Source of the DNA: Hyaloscypha bicolor E
Taxonomy: Eukaryota > Ascomycota > Leotiomycetes > Helotiales > Hyaloscyphaceae
Direction of reading: 5' to 3'
NCBI RefSeq assembly: GCF_002865645.1
Contig: NW_020194559.1
Span: 124,001-188,000, forward strand
DNA length: 64,000 bases
This document shows, in pieces, positions 10,984-22,271 of this stretch; the first letter of the stretch is position 1, and the number at the start of each line of letters is the position of its first letter. The position numbers and the translations under genes are program-made. The notes beneath the pieces were generated by a model. The model saw only the letters and a list, made by a program, of their open reading frames with translations, was not told the origin of the DNA and did not search any database.

Positions 10984-12596
10984 ATGACCTCCCTTGAAAC
11001 TCTCATTCAAGGAGCAAGTATCCCCGAACTCAAAGAAGCTCTCAGACAATTCGAGGCAAGGTGTCCCAGGAGCAACGAGTTATCTCATATGTTGTTAGGG
11101 CTGTTGGAATCCGAAGAGAAAAACAGTAAAGATGGGCTGAAGGGTGTGGTTGAAGGTGTTTGTGAGAGCTTTGAAGAGTGTGGGGAGATCGTCCGTGAGT
11201 TGTTGGGTGACGAGGATGAATTTCCAGGGCGAAACTGCATTCTTAATTTCAGCTCAGGGGAAGAAGGAGATTCCGAGAACGAAGCTACGAGAAGAAAAAG
11301 CAAGCAAAAAGGCAAGAGGAAACGAGATCTACTTTCCTCCCCACCAAAGCGAAAGGAGATGAAGAAGATCAAGAATACTCATCAAAATGAGAAGACTGCA
11401 CTCTTGCCTCCAAAAATTCCAAGTTGGTGGCCAAACCTACCCATGGTTCAGATTAAGAACCGAACATCAAGCTCCAGCTCAGCAGCACCCCCAAAGAGAA
11501 AGCGTATCATAGGAGAGATCTTCGAAGCAGACAGACAGCGAAGAGAGTTGGAAGCCCAACAAGAAGCAGAGCGGCGGAGACATGAACGCGAAATCCAAGC
11601 CAGATGCGCGCAATGCAAAGCGTTCTTTCTAACAGATGACAACTGGCATGACTCATGTGTTTTCCATTCCGGTGAGTGAGATGCTGAGGCGGCCCATAAG
11701 ACCAGAAGAAAAAGCCCTAATGAAGCGTTAGGGACAATGAGGCGTTACCATCCTGCAGAATCCGGCTATGATAGCAGATGGTTCTGCTGCGGACGAGAGG
11801 GAAACAACGACGGTTGTATGGAGGCGAGGCACATTGATGACAGGATTCCGGGGGAGATGGAACGGATCAAGGCTATTCGGAAGTCTGCGTGGGAGGAAGC
11901 TAGGGTTGTGGTGTATAGGAGTTGTGAGGACTGCTATAAGGACATTGTGGTCGAGTATGACACCGAGCATTCGGATGTTGAGAACATGGTGACTGATGAG
12001 GACGACTCGGTGGCTGAAGACGAGGTGCCTTTTCCCGATAAGAGCAGCGGAACTCTAGAAACAAACGGCCCAGCTCATGATGAGAATGGGCCGGCAGGTA
12101 ACGGGGATGACATAGCTTCCGAGGTGGATAATTCGGCTTCTTATGATGAGGACTTGATCCTGGGTGAAGACCAGCCAGTTCTCAAGGAGGGGATTCTAGC
12201 CAGGAGATCGGTAGTCTCCCTACTTTCCCCGAGAACCTGAACTTCCCACCTCTGAGTCGAAAACGATTCCTCTGTCATTCTTGCGAGGAGGAAACTGCAG
12301 CCAAGAAATTGCAATGTAATCTATGCGGCGATCATTTCAAGGTTCTGCCGTCCCACGACGCCTATACTTCCGAGAAACCGATTTGTGGGCAGTGTGTCTG
12401 GACAAATATGTGGCTCCGGGGTGATACCTGCTGCTCGCATTGTAGAAAACTTTTGGAGTTCCAGATGCGGCCACATAGTTGGAATGAGTTTGAGGATGAT
12501 GATGTTCCGCTTTGTCGAGAATGTAGGGTCGAGTTGATGGGTGAAGATGATGAGGAGTCTCTCATGGCTTCGATGGGTTGTGCTACTGTTGATTAG
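10984..12596 (+). CDS. Cysteine-rich, basic, probably nuclear protein with zinc-binding-type modules
   Basis: Exon 1 is 10984-11671. The intron 11672-11731 (GTGAGT..CCCTAATG..GTTAG) joins the text so that CAQCKAFF..CVFHSGT runs into MRRYHPAES..WFCCGREG..GCMEARH. The spaced C-x2-C, CxxHxG, CCG and GC..H pattern looks like a CHORD-like zinc module used in many uncharacterised fungal proteins. An acidic linker follows. The C-terminal part (about 12240-12596) has three CxxC pairs (CHSC, CNLC, CGQC) plus CSHC and CREC, ending at 12594-12596. A second intron must lie between about 12100 and 12240 to reach that frame; GTAACG at about 12103 with an acceptor after CTCAAG fits in phase but is not certain. 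Basic KRKR stretches suggest nuclear import. Function unknown. Confidence 0.65.
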
Positions 12597-13000
12597 ATTT
12601 GGATTCTGTGTTAGCTGTTAGTGCTTGTATATGGCATTGAGAGGGGCAACTTATCGGATACCTTTAGTTCAGACCGCACTATCTCGTATAATCGTAGTTA
12701 ATTGATTCTTTTCTGAATACTCACATCTGCCAAATATTCAAACTTTTTGCTATGCTAGAGACCAGCTATGCCCAATGAAAGCCATTCAAGGTTCACCCAA
12801 TTACAGCAAAACAAACTCTGGGGGGAAACGCTCTTTGTATTCATATGCATCCTATATCAAACGCCGCAATCCCTATGCCCAGGTCCCACCGCCAGGCCAG
12901 TACAAAGCCCAGGCCAAAAAGTGTAACGCCGCCCCATGCACGAATCCCTATTTCTGACCATGCAAGCAACCAAAACCACTACTCATCTATACGCACAAAC

Positions 13001-14361
13001 TCATGGCGAGCTCAAAGTCTGACTGCTCTCGGATTCCTCCCTCGACTCCGGCTTCCCATTAACCTCAAGCTTCACCTTGATGGTGTCCGGTGGTAGAATG
13101 GGCGGTGGCTTTGCATCCGCCTTCACCTTTCCAACCCAATTCTTCTCATCCTTCTTCACTGGCTTGATTACCTTCTTGATAATAGGATTCTTCTTCTTAT
13201 TCTTTAACGCAGCTTTTCGGTCCCAATAATCATCATCATCTTCTTCAGGTTCGACATCACTGGGTGGAGGCTTCGATTCAAAGCTCAACCCACTTGCTGA
13301 ATGCTGACTTGCACTCTTCATCATGCCTGGGGCCTTGAGTTTCTTGACAAGGGGCTTCTTGATGACCTTCTTTTGCTTCTTTTGCGGCGACGAGTCGGAA
13401 TCAAAATCCTCGCCAGGATCCCTCTTGTTGGGACTGCTGCGGTTTTTGTTGTTGGGCTGAGATGAAGGAGCTGGGGTGGAGTGTCGACTTCCGCCAGATG
13501 CGTATCCATTTTGGCTGCCGTTTCCGTTGCCATTCTGGATTTTCTTCAGAGCATCGCGTGAGGAATTTCTTCCACCACCACCAATGCACTTAAGCATATG
13601 CCCGTTCATACGTCTAACGGGCAGGAACTGTCCACAATGTTGACACTTGGCGTGGGGGAACGGTATAGGTTTCTGTGGACCTTCCCCTGGAGGTGGTGAA
13701 GCCGCAGGAGAGTCTTGACTTCCGGCGGGCGTGTCTTCCTTCGGTTTGAGAGGATTGACCATGTCTTTCTTCTTCTTGCCTCTGCCAGGACCCTCAGGTT
13801 GAAATGTTTGGCCATATATATCATGATGTGGTTTGTCAATAAAGGGGCGTTTCTTGCAATATTCGACTCCAGACTCAGGTTTTCTGGCCCCATTGCCGTC
13901 GGTCGGATGGAGAAGTCGAGGAAGTCCGCATTTCGAGCAGCGTAATTCGGAGGTAGTGGCAAGAGGGTTTCCTTTGAGGTAAATAGTGCCGTTTTCGTAT
14001 ATTGCAGCCTCCGTCTCGACTTTCCCTGCTTTTGTGCTTTCTCCGACTGGACTCGGTGAGTCGTGGGTATTGTTGGGATCTGCAAGTGTGGCTCTTTGCT
14101 GGATTATTATTGCTGCAGACGCAGCTCGAGCTATCTTCTCTTCGCGGTGGGTTTGGAGAACTATGTCGTGGATTATATTGTAGAAGACATCATCTAAGAT
14201 CGCGTGTGTCTGCTAGAATCAGCCGTTTGGCCCTTTCAGGCAGCTGAAGCAGGAAAATAAATAGAAAATGAGTAAAATACCATTCCCAGCATGTTATCGT
14301 CTTTCTCGTCCTCAGCAGGAACTACAAGTCCCTTTTGCGGAAAGCTGTTGTTGGCAGACAT
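13001..14361 (-). CDS. sgf11: SAGA-associated factor 11 (deubiquitination module subunit)
   Basis: Sgf11 links the Ubp8 deubiquitinase to SAGA, which removes ubiquitin from histone H2B. Exon 1 is 14281-14361 and exon 2 is 13001-14212, giving 430 residues. An N-terminal helix (ILDDVFYNIIHDIV..THREEK) matches the part that packs into the module. The Sgf11-type finger is Cys217-x2-Cys220..His232-x3-Cys236, followed by GGGGRNSSRDA. A further CSKC pair (119, 122) with GLPRLL and the phrase FIDKPHHDIYGQ are typical of the longer Pezizomycotina versions. The C-terminal third is low-complexity, basic and Ser/Lys/Pro-rich. The acceptor is a TAGCAG tandem, so a one-Gln difference between isoforms is possible. 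It is divergent from the acetyltransferase gene 489 bp away. Confidence 0.85.
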
Positions 14362-14850
14362 TTTGTGCTGGGTCCAGGGGGCAGGCTGTGGTGCTGTAAT
14401 CTGCGGGAAAAGGAACGTTTGCAGTGCACCGGGTGATGCAGTTGCAAGAAGATGCAAGAACGATGGAGGAGCCAAACGCCAGAGAGAGCATCTTATGGGA
14501 CGGAGTTCATCGACGGCTGAACATTGTGGGAATAATTAATATTGTCGGTTGGAGGAGTGCAGTCAGGGATAATAATAAATGACTGCACGGTATTTCCGTG
14601 CTGTGGTCCTGAAACTGAGTTCAAGGCCAGGAGTCTGGCAGAATTCGGCGCTAAAATTTAAAGTTTGGTGTGCTAGCAAAGGCGGTGTCTGAAAGGAGGA
14701 ACGACTGGTATGGCCATATCAAAAGAGTGTACGAAGCCAGATTGAACATTTCGCGACAACCCCTTTCTACGAAACCTCTCGACCTCCGGAGCGTGGTCCC
14801 TTGGACATAATCGAGACCTTGAGGGACCACAAAAATCTAAATCCAGCAAA

Positions 14851-15969
14851 ATGGACGTCAATGGATCAGCAAACACGTTGAATCCTCGAGTGCAGCCCAC
14901 AATCCGATCATTCTTCCAACCTCGACAGCCCAGTTACACAGCACCACCCTCTCTTCCCGTCAGCAAACCTGACACTTCACCTCCCCTAGCCTCACTCTTA
15001 CAAACGCCCCCATCAGCGGCCCAAATGCCACAGAACACCACGTTAACATCGACAGTCCAACCACAACGATCCGTCACTCTCCCGCAACAAGCGACCATCT
15101 CCCCCGTCCTAGAACAACACATCCAACCGCTCCGGCGCATAAACTCCCTTCTCCTCCCAATCCACTACCCCGACTCCTTCTACCACAAAATCCTCTCTCC
15201 AGACGGCCCCATCTCCTTCTCACGAACCATACTCTGGACCTCTCCTCCCTCCACAGACTCCCCCTCCGAAACCAAAGTCATCGGCGGCATAATCTGCCGT
15301 CTCGATCCCGCCCTCTCTCCTCTCTCAACACCCCGAGCCCCCATATACCTGGAAGGGACTCACGACATCTACATCCAATCACTCGCACTCCTTTCTCCAT
15401 ACCGCTCAAAAGGACTAGCCGCAGAGGTATTACAGGAGATTATCGAGGCAGCGGTGATGCAGGCTTCTGCTGCCCCGATAGAGGTGAGGATTGCGAGTTT
15501 ATACGCGCATGTCTGGACAGAGAATGAGGATGCTTTGAAGTGGTATGCTGCACGGGGGTTTAAGAGGGAGGAGCCAATTCTCCACGGCTATTACAGGAGG
15601 CTAAAACCGGACACTGCTTGGATTCTGAGGAGACGGTTGATGCCTACGGACCATCTTGTCAATTTACCTCTTCAAATGTCTCAATCAAGTCCGACTCCAC
15701 CGCCAGCACCAATCTCAACGCCAATAGCTGCACCAGTGGCGACGAGGCCGGGGGCTCAATACTCAGCGCGATCTTTCCAAGAAAGAGGCCCAGACAGAGA
15801 ATGGAACGATCTACCGGAAGATGTTCTGGGGAACGTGATGTTGAAGCCGCCTTCACATCTAGGGAGTAGAGAGGGCAGTGCAACGAGCTCGAGGAGTAGT
15901 TCGAGGAGCGGCATTGAAGGGAAGGGGAAGAAGAAGAGGGTTTATCCTGCGGCTGCTTTTGGGAGTTGA
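14851..15969 (+). CDS. GNAT-family N-acetyltransferase (Naa50-like) with N-terminal PIP-box
   Basis: A single exon of 372 residues. The middle carries a GNAT fold: the beta4-alpha3 segment IQSLALLSPYRSKGLAAEVLQEI contains the acetyl-CoA loop motif (YRSKGLA), and the later LYAHVWTENEDALKWYAARGF..EPILHGYY segment is characteristic of Naa50-type N-terminal acetyltransferases. The N-terminus has Gln15-x2-Ile18-x2-Phe21-Phe22, a canonical PCNA-interacting motif, followed by a long Pro/Ser-rich disordered region. The C-terminus is Ser-rich with a GKGKKKR stretch that could act as nuclear localisation signal. The acetyltransferase call is firm; substrate and PCNA binding are inference. It is convergent with the SPP gene downstream. 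Confidence 0.8.
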   Translation: MDVNGSANTLNPRVQPTIRSFFQPRQPSYTAPPSLPVSKPDTSPPLASLLQTPPSAAQMPQNTTLTSTVQPQRSVTLPQQATISPVLEQHIQPLRRINSLLLPIHYPDSFYHKILSPDGPISFSRTILWTSPPSTDSPSETKVIGGIICRLDPALSPLSTPRAPIYLEGTHDIYIQSLALLSPYRSKGLAAEVLQEIIEAAVMQASAAPIEVRIASLYAHVWTENEDALKWYAARGFKREEPILHGYYRRLKPDTAWILRRRLMPTDHLVNLPLQMSQSSPTPPPAPISTPIAAPVATRPGAQYSARSFQERGPDREWNDLPEDVLGNVMLKPPSHLGSREGSATSSRSSSRSGIEGKGKKKRVYPAAAFGS

Positions 15970-16312
15970 TCTCCTGCTTAGCTGAGGGGGTTGTTTGAAT
16001 AGAGAGCGAGACTAGGGCGTCGGCGTTGGAAACGGGGTTGAAAACTATAGACGGAATGGAGGCATTAATGATTGATGCATAGATCTAGAGACACTGGGTT
16101 AGGCTCCTATAGATTTGGAAATGGTCCGCGAGAATTTGAATGAGATTGGCCTGCTAGGGGTTATACTTTAGTAAATCCTTGGAATGGTTCCACAACTCAG
16201 CTTAAGCCAAAGAGGAACTCTCCACATCAAAACCACATTCCGCCGAAAGGTAAAAGTTTTTCATACACTGGCATTAGTTCGTTAGGCTAGGCTGTCTACA
16301 GTCGACACTCCT

Positions 16313-17950
16313 CTATTCGCTTTTCTCAATAACCTTCACCCTTTTTGGTTTAGGCTCCGACAGAGAAAATAGGAAAACATGATGAGCATGCTCCTCCTTG
16401 GCTTTCGCCAGTATCTTGTCAACCTTCTCGTCCATCCCCGAGCCTAACAGACTCATGAATAATCCCTCTTTCTCTTTATTCAGACCCTTCTTCTCGCCAT
16501 GCTTTTCACCATCCCCCTCAACATCCAAGCTCCCATCCTCAGTATATTCCCACATCAACTTCCACTCCCCTCGAGCCAAGGCTGTGCCCCAGAGCGCACC
16601 TAATACTCCAGGAACGAGATAGAGCAAAGCAGGCTGTCCATGGTTCCAAATCCGCATCACCGTAATTGTGACCATCATGGCAATAGAATATCCAACCAAA
16701 GCAGCCTTGAAATACACCTTCGGGAACCGCGCGCCATCAGCAACGGTAACCTCCTTGCTTCCAGAAGTCCAGAACCGCTCGCCCCATTGACCGGCCGCTT
16801 CCTCATACTTGGGCTTCGCGATTTCCTTGGAGTCAGGGGTAGAGGCGGTTTTCTGTTTATGGAGGTAGTGGAGATACAGGTCAAAGCGGAGAGCAATGGA
16901 GATCATAATTCCTGGTAGTACGACGTCCCCAAGTCCGAGCATGCTGCCTCTTCCTGGGCCAGGGAAGACGAGCTTAATTGGGGCGTCAATCTTCGTTGCT
17001 ACTGTCATCATCATAGGTGTATAGAAGACCATGACAACATCGTAGACGAAGAGCCCGATAAGTATCAAGGATCCAGTCCAGAAAGTGGTTGGAGACATGA
17101 GTTGCAGTGCGCCATAGCAATACCCGAAGGCGAGCAGGTTGGCGAGCCACCAGGTCTTTGCATACACGTTGTATACGACGACGGCTACGATGCCCAGAAG
17201 GAAGCCGATTACGTCGTTGAGCTTGATGTTCGTCTTGAAGCTGAACCAGCCGTGGAAGTACGCCCGGAAAATCCAGTGGTTCTTCAAGAGGGCTCGGAGG
17301 GCCCATAGTTGCTTGTTGATCGAGGCCGGGAGCTTCATGCTGGACAAGAGACCAGGGAAAGGATTTGTCTTGTCATCGAGGATCTTGCGATGAGTAGCTA
17401 TTCTTGCCGGCTTGACTGGGCCCGTTTCTTGTTGAGATAGCAGAGGGTCGACGTAGAAGGTGTCCTTAGATGTTGCCCAAACAGACGGGAAGATGAATGT
17501 TGTAACAACACTCAAAAGGTCTGCAGTGAGCTTGCCCACTCCAACAACACCTATAGCCGAGAAATAGTAGTTTAAGATCTTGTTGAGGATAGCAGGATCT
17601 TCAAGCCACTTGATAATGAAGTAAAGACCAGCCAACGTGATACCAGCAAAGACAGGAAACATGATAGCATCGGACGGACTCATGCCGTCGATCAATGGCT
17701 CAACCTCCAAGTCATCATCTTCCTCCTCGGTTTGTCCCTTCTTTGGGTTGGCAGCCGATGGCGGACGGCGTAATGAGGCATGTGAGCCGATGTAGATCGG
17801 GAACAGGGCGGAAAGGAGAAGATGGATGTACATCTGTAGATGCTCTCGATGATCGTACAATCTGGCGCCCCAGTTTCCAATGAGCTGCAGTGTTTGACTG
17901 TCGCCTTGGAACAGGTCTAAGGCCCTGTCCAGAACAGAAGAGGGGTTCAT
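16313..17950 (-). CDS. Signal peptide peptidase (intramembrane aspartyl protease)
   Basis: One exon, 545 residues, with about nine hydrophobic segments. Catalytic aspartates are Asp304 in FVYDVVMVF and Asp342 in LGLGDVVLPG, the YD and GxGD motifs of the presenilin/SPP clan. The substrate-gating QPAL is at 439-442. SPP cuts leftover signal peptides and some type II membrane proteins in the ER membrane; in fungi it supports hypoxic adaptation through SREBP cleavage. Fungal features are the long acidic loop near residues 74-88 and a soluble basic C-tail (PKPKRVKVIEKSE) longer than in the animal enzyme. It is divergent from the cyclophilin gene, with 486 bp between the start codons. Confidence 0.95.
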   Translation of the reverse strand: MNPSSVLDRALDLFQGDSQTLQLIGNWGARLYDHREHLQMYIHLLLSALFPIYIGSHASLRRPPSAANPKKGQTEEEDDDLEVEPLIDGMSPSDAIMFPVFAGITLAGLYFIIKWLEDPAILNKILNYYFSAIGVVGVGKLTADLLSVVTTFIFPSVWATSKDTFYVDPLLSQQETGPVKPARIATHRKILDDKTNPFPGLLSSMKLPASINKQLWALRALLKNHWIFRAYFHGWFSFKTNIKLNDVIGFLLGIVAVVVYNVYAKTWWLANLLAFGYCYGALQLMSPTTFWTGSLILIGLFVYDVVMVFYTPMMMTVATKIDAPIKLVFPGPGRGSMLGLGDVVLPGIMISIALRFDLYLHYLHKQKTASTPDSKEIAKPKYEEAAGQWGERFWTSGSKEVTVADGARFPKVYFKAALVGYSIAMMVTITVMRIWNHGQPALLYLVPGVLGALWGTALARGEWKLMWEYTEDGSLDVEGDGEKHGEKKGLNKEKEGLFMSLLGSGMDEKVDKILAKAKEEHAHHVFLFSLSEPKPKRVKVIEKSE

Positions 17951-18436
17951 GATGAGCGAAGGAAAGGTTCCGGTTTAGATCATGGGGATGCAACGTTCAG
18001 CTTGGTCAGTCAATGAGGCCAGATATTCCCAGGTAAGTCCGCCTCCTTGACTGATTGCCAGGAAAATGAAAGATAGATGTCGTTGAGGAAGGCTATCCTT
18101 GAAAGAAATACATCAAGAAGATTCCGAAAAGGTATCTTTGAAAGGTGTTGAAAAGATCGAGCAAGCTGGGTGTGGTCAACAAAATATTGACAAGGATGTT
18201 GACGAGGCGGCGTACCGAAGATTTTCCGGCCTTCAGCCTCGTCAGGTACCACGAAAAAACATCAACAACTGTTCGAACAATCAGCCTGACAATTCAACAA
18301 CTTAATGATACGTCATCACAGGCCCAAAACTTCTCCCGACTGTAACTGAAATCAGATACAAGGGAATTCGCTGGCCAAGAGCAACACCATCGCCAATTCA
18401 GGCTCACTTTCCGGACCTCGATCAACAGCATTCAAA

Positions 18437-19029
18437 ATGGCGACTAACGTTGCATTAGAGACCACGATGGTATGCTCCCCATCATTTGAGCTACCAAATC
18501 TGCAGGTACTAACTCCCAAAACAGGGCACAATAGTAGTAGAACTCTACAACGACCACGCTCCAAAGGTTTTCCCTCAGCTCCTTACCTCTCAACCCAACT
18601 AAACTCCCCTCCCAGACCTGCAAAAACTTCAGCACGCTCGCTTCAAGAGGCTACTACGACACCCTCCTCTTCCACCGCATAATTCCCTCCTTCATGATCC
18701 AAACCGGAGACCCGACAGGAACCGGACGAGGCGGCTCTTCAATCTACGGCGAGAGATTCGAAGACGAGATCTCACCCTCCTTAAAACATACCGGAGCGGG
18801 GATATTGAGTATGGCGAATAGCGGACCGAATACGAATGGGAGTCAGTTTTTTATTACTTTGGCACCCACGCCGTGGCTGGATGGAAAGCATACGATTTTT
18901 GGGAGGGTGACGAGAGGGATGGGTGTTGTCAAGAGGATGGGGCTTGTGAGGACGGGCGCAGAAGATAGACCAGTTGAGGAAGTGAGGATTGTTAGGGCGT
19001 GTATATTGGAAGGGGGTGAGGAGGCCTGA
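18437..19029 (+). CDS. Peptidyl-prolyl cis-trans isomerase, PPIL1-type cyclophilin
   Basis: Exons 18437-18469, 18525-18566 and 18616-19029 give 162 residues, the size of spliceosomal PPIL1/Cyp1. The first intron has a perfect TACTAAC branch site; the second starts GTTTTC, a weak donor. The active-site text is [19 protein letters not shown] (catalytic Arg and Phe), then [16 protein letters not shown] and the cyclosporin-contact Trp in TPWLDGKH. The protein lacks a signal peptide, so it is cytosolic or nuclear. In other eukaryotes PPIL1 works with SKIP in the activated spliceosome; that role here is by family membership. It is convergent with the NT-C2 gene. Confidence 0.92.
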
Positions 19030-19306
19030 TCTGAATTAAGGGATGATGATTTGGAAGGAACCACCTGCATGGCGCTCGGCCTGGACATTGTCGACTGAAA
19101 AGTTCGGCATACTGTGGCAATTGAGGGTTTAGAAGGTCGAGGTTTGGGCTTCAAACGCATAGAACAGATGGCCTCCGGAAGAATGACTCAGATGAACAGC
19201 ACCAGTACGCTCAGGACGCCGATATTCTACTCAAAATCTCTCCAAACGCCCCGAGTTGTCCCGTATGTACATCTCTCATTGACCAGAAGCTCCGTATGGA
19301 CAAATC

Positions 19307-20525
19307 TCACGACACAGTTCCCGACTTCTGACCTGGCAACCTCCAAGCAACCAAGTCGTCTCGAACATCGAACTCATCTACCTCCTTCGCCTTTCTAAAC
19401 CCCGTTCTTCCTCTCTCGGAGCTTTCAGAAGAAGTATCAAGCCCATTCGCCGAATCTGGCCCCAGTGATTCACGACTGCCGTTATGTTTATGACCCAACC
19501 TAATTTTATTCCTCGCTACCGTGATCGTAGACTGTGAATGAGAGCTAGCCCCTGACAGATTTCTGTGATGCCGATGTAGATGCTCATCACTCGCACTATT
19601 CTCATCGATCACGCGAGGTGTGGCTGGCTTTTCGTTCTTCTCGTATTTCCATCCGTCTCCCCCATTGAAGATATCTTCAATGCATTTATCGGCTGGTAAT
19701 TCTGACGAATTTGCGGCCCAGGATGCTGCTAGTGCTCGGCGATACATATCTTGCAGCTCGCCATGATCTCTGGACTTGCTTATCGAAGGCATGTCTACCC
19801 ATCATCAGTATACCATTCCAGAGGCTAGAAATTAATACCCACGACCAACATCATCTTGTTCCGCCTGTTCCCCCGCCATAATCCCCGCAATGCCCCCAAA
19901 AACAGGCGCGGTCTTCAACGGCGGCGCTGTAAAGTTCCTCTCCCCATCAATCTGCTTCATCGTAATCCCAATCTTCAACGTACTATTAATCTTGCTCTCC
20001 TGCATCAAATATCTCCTCATCACACCCTCCTCGCCATCCGGGCCCATCTCACTGTCCTCGACATATTCGGCCAGATTCAACGTCACATGTCCCAACGTTA
20101 TCTTCTCGCCTCGCACACCAGAGCCATAGTCTTGTACCACTTCGAAATTGATAAGGCATTCTTGGAGCTTGTTGGATTTGTCAATTGTGAGTCGCACGGG
20201 GATTGTTCGTGAATAGTCCCAGGCGACTTTATGGTCTTTTATCGGTGCTCGTTCTGTTCGTCCGCGGTGCTCGGCGGAGGTGGACGAAGGGAGGTGCCAT
20301 TTTATATAGGATGTTCCGGTGACGAGGGGGACATTGTTGAGGTCGATTACCTGTCTTTATTAGCCTCGGAATATCTCGGCAGGCTCTTACAGACGCACTC
20401 TAAGAATCAGCTCAAATTTCGGCTATGAAAGATGTCAGTATTGGTCCTGCTGAAGCTCCGGCGCATGGAGATGAGAGGGGCTGACATACCCTTCGGGCTT
20501 TGGATACTAGCAAGTTGGAGAGCAT
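19307..20525 (-). CDS. NT-type C2 domain protein (EEIG1/EHBP1 N-terminal family)
   Basis: Exons 20490-20525, 20399-20422, 19846-20350 and 19307-19794 give 350 residues. The second exon is only 24 nt and its flanking introns are 67 and 48 nt. The N-terminal 150 residues (KFELILRVIDLNNVPLVTG, then HKVAWDYSRTIPVRLTID and LGHVTLNLAEYVE) form the NT-C2 domain, used for membrane or membrane-protein contact in endocytic and Rab-linked proteins. The C-terminal part contains ELQDMYRRALAASWA and ELPADKCIEDIFNGGDGW, conserved in fungal members, then a Ser-rich disordered stretch ending near DDLVAWRLPG. The exon 3 donor GTCGTG is weak but is the only one that keeps frame. The molecular role in fungi is not established. 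Confidence 0.85.
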
Positions 20526-20758
20526 TGTGAGTCATTGTTCAAGATTTGGATGCATTGAGGGAATTGACTTACTTAGAGGATTCATATTCAAAATATGCAG
20601 GAATGCGAACCTTTGTGCGGAAGGCGCGATGTTGTGTCTCTCATTCTTGATTGAAGTTGGGATGCTCGGATGCGAGGCTGGAAGGCATGACGTCTCGCGT
20701 AAATCCGTTATCAGCCTTCTCCTTCTCCTCCCCTTCCAACTACATCTCCAGTCATGTG
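20526..20758. promoter_or_regulatory. Short bidirectional promoter between NT-C2 and tad1 genes
   Basis: Only 233 bp separate the two start codons on opposite strands, so leaders and promoters must overlap. A pyrimidine-rich run (CTTCTCCTTCTCCTCC, near 20717) precedes the tad1 start. No other motif stands out. Confidence 0.5.
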
Positions 20759-22271
20759 ATGGAGATTTCGGGGGATGCCATTGCGGAGGTGGTGTTGAAA
20801 GAGTTTGAGAAGTGGCCTGCAAAAAGGAAACCTTTGGTGAGAAGTGATGGTGCGAAAGAATGGGTGCCGTTGAGTGGGATTGTGGCGCAAGGTTTTCCCC
20901 TGAATTGGCTGGCTGAAGATCATGAAGCTGATATGTGGGGTAGACCAACAAGGGCGTCTGACTTGTTTAGCAGCGGCGTATGAATAGTTCTAGCTATGGA
21001 ATGGCATTCGTGCTGATGTGTTGTCAGAACTGGCATGAAATGCCTTCCACACAACAAAATCTCACAGGCACAAGGAGTCACTATCCATGATTGGCATGCC
21101 GAGATCTTGGCGATTCGATCTCTCAACCGTATCTTACTTCAAGAATGCGATTCTCTGGTTAAGTCAGATCATACATCAAATAAGTTCATTCGCCGCAGAA
21201 GTCGGGACGAAAAGACCGAGAACCATTTCCAACCATTCGCTCTCAATGATGGTATCAGTCTCCACATGTATTGCTCAGAAGCTCCATGTCAGCCTTACAG
21301 AACCATGCTCATAAACATTTGCTGACACACTCTGAGGCGGTGATGCAAGTATGGAGCTTACGATGGCAGCCCAAGAAGATTCTACACCATGGGAAACGCC
21401 TGCACTAGCCAACATCACGGTCCCTTCCGCATCTCCCAGTCAGCAATCCCTTCTCCGCGGCCGCGGCTACTTTTCTGCCCTTGGCCAAGTTAGAGGCAAA
21501 CCCTCTCGCCCCGATGCTCCACAGACCCTCTCAAAATCATGCTCGGACAAGCTCGCCCTCAAGCAGTCCACCTCTCTACTCTCCTCGATCACATCTCTAC
21601 TAATCTCACCTCAAAACACCTACCTTACTACCCTTGTCCTGCCATCATCCCAATACTCGGAAACCGCATGCACACGAGCCTTCTCGTCCTCCGGAAGACT
21701 TGCCTCTCTCAAAGAACGGACATGGGAAGGCGGCTACCACTTCCAAGAATTCAGAATCCTGACCACGGAAAAGCAATTCCCGTACTCTAGGAGGCAAGTG
21801 CTGAAAGCTGGAGAGAAACTGGTCCCGAGTAACCTCGCATCAATATCGGGGACTCATCCCAACGACAGCGAGACGTTGATAGGTGGAACCCTTCAAGGAC
21901 GCAAGCAATTTTCTTTGCCTGGCGCGAGTCGAGTTTGCAAGAGGCGAATGTGGCAATTCGCTCTAAGTCTCGCAGCGATTTCGGGCAAGAGTATTCTCGT
22001 CAATCTGGGCAATAGGAAGGATGAAGGCATTCGTGGACAGACTTTTGAGCGTTTTACTCTGAGGAACGACGCCGATGAGAACAAACTGTTGGCTGATCAT
22101 CCGGTTGTACAGTGTTTAAAAGCGGACACGTATGCGGAGGTCAAGGAGGGAAAGTTGTTGGAGTCAAGAAGAAATGTTAAGAGGGAGGTTAGGGAGATGG
22201 CTTTGGAAGGGTGGGTGAGAAACGAGGGCGGTGAGGGGTTTGGTTCTGATGGGTTGATGGGTGGGAAGTGA
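20759..22271 (+). CDS. tad1: tRNA-specific adenosine deaminase 1 (A37 to inosine)
   Basis: Exons 20759-20891, 20944-20977, 21028-21287 and 21337-22271 give 453 residues. The enzyme deaminates A37 of tRNA-Ala. The zinc-site elements fit the family: His79-Ala80-Glu81 in DWHAEILAIRS, Cys143 in SEAPCGDAS (the PC codon is split by the third intron), and Cys211 in KSCSDKLALKQ. The early conserved string LTCLAAATGMKCLP is assembled only when the 34-nt second exon is used. Long insertions after residue 97 and 150 are usual in fungal Tad1. Introns are 49-52 nt with CTGAT/CTGAC branch sites. It shares a promoter with the NT-C2 gene. Confidence 0.93.

Noticed and set aside
13606..14085. Long antisense frame within sgf11
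   Set aside because: Shadow of the well-supported Sgf11 coding frame.
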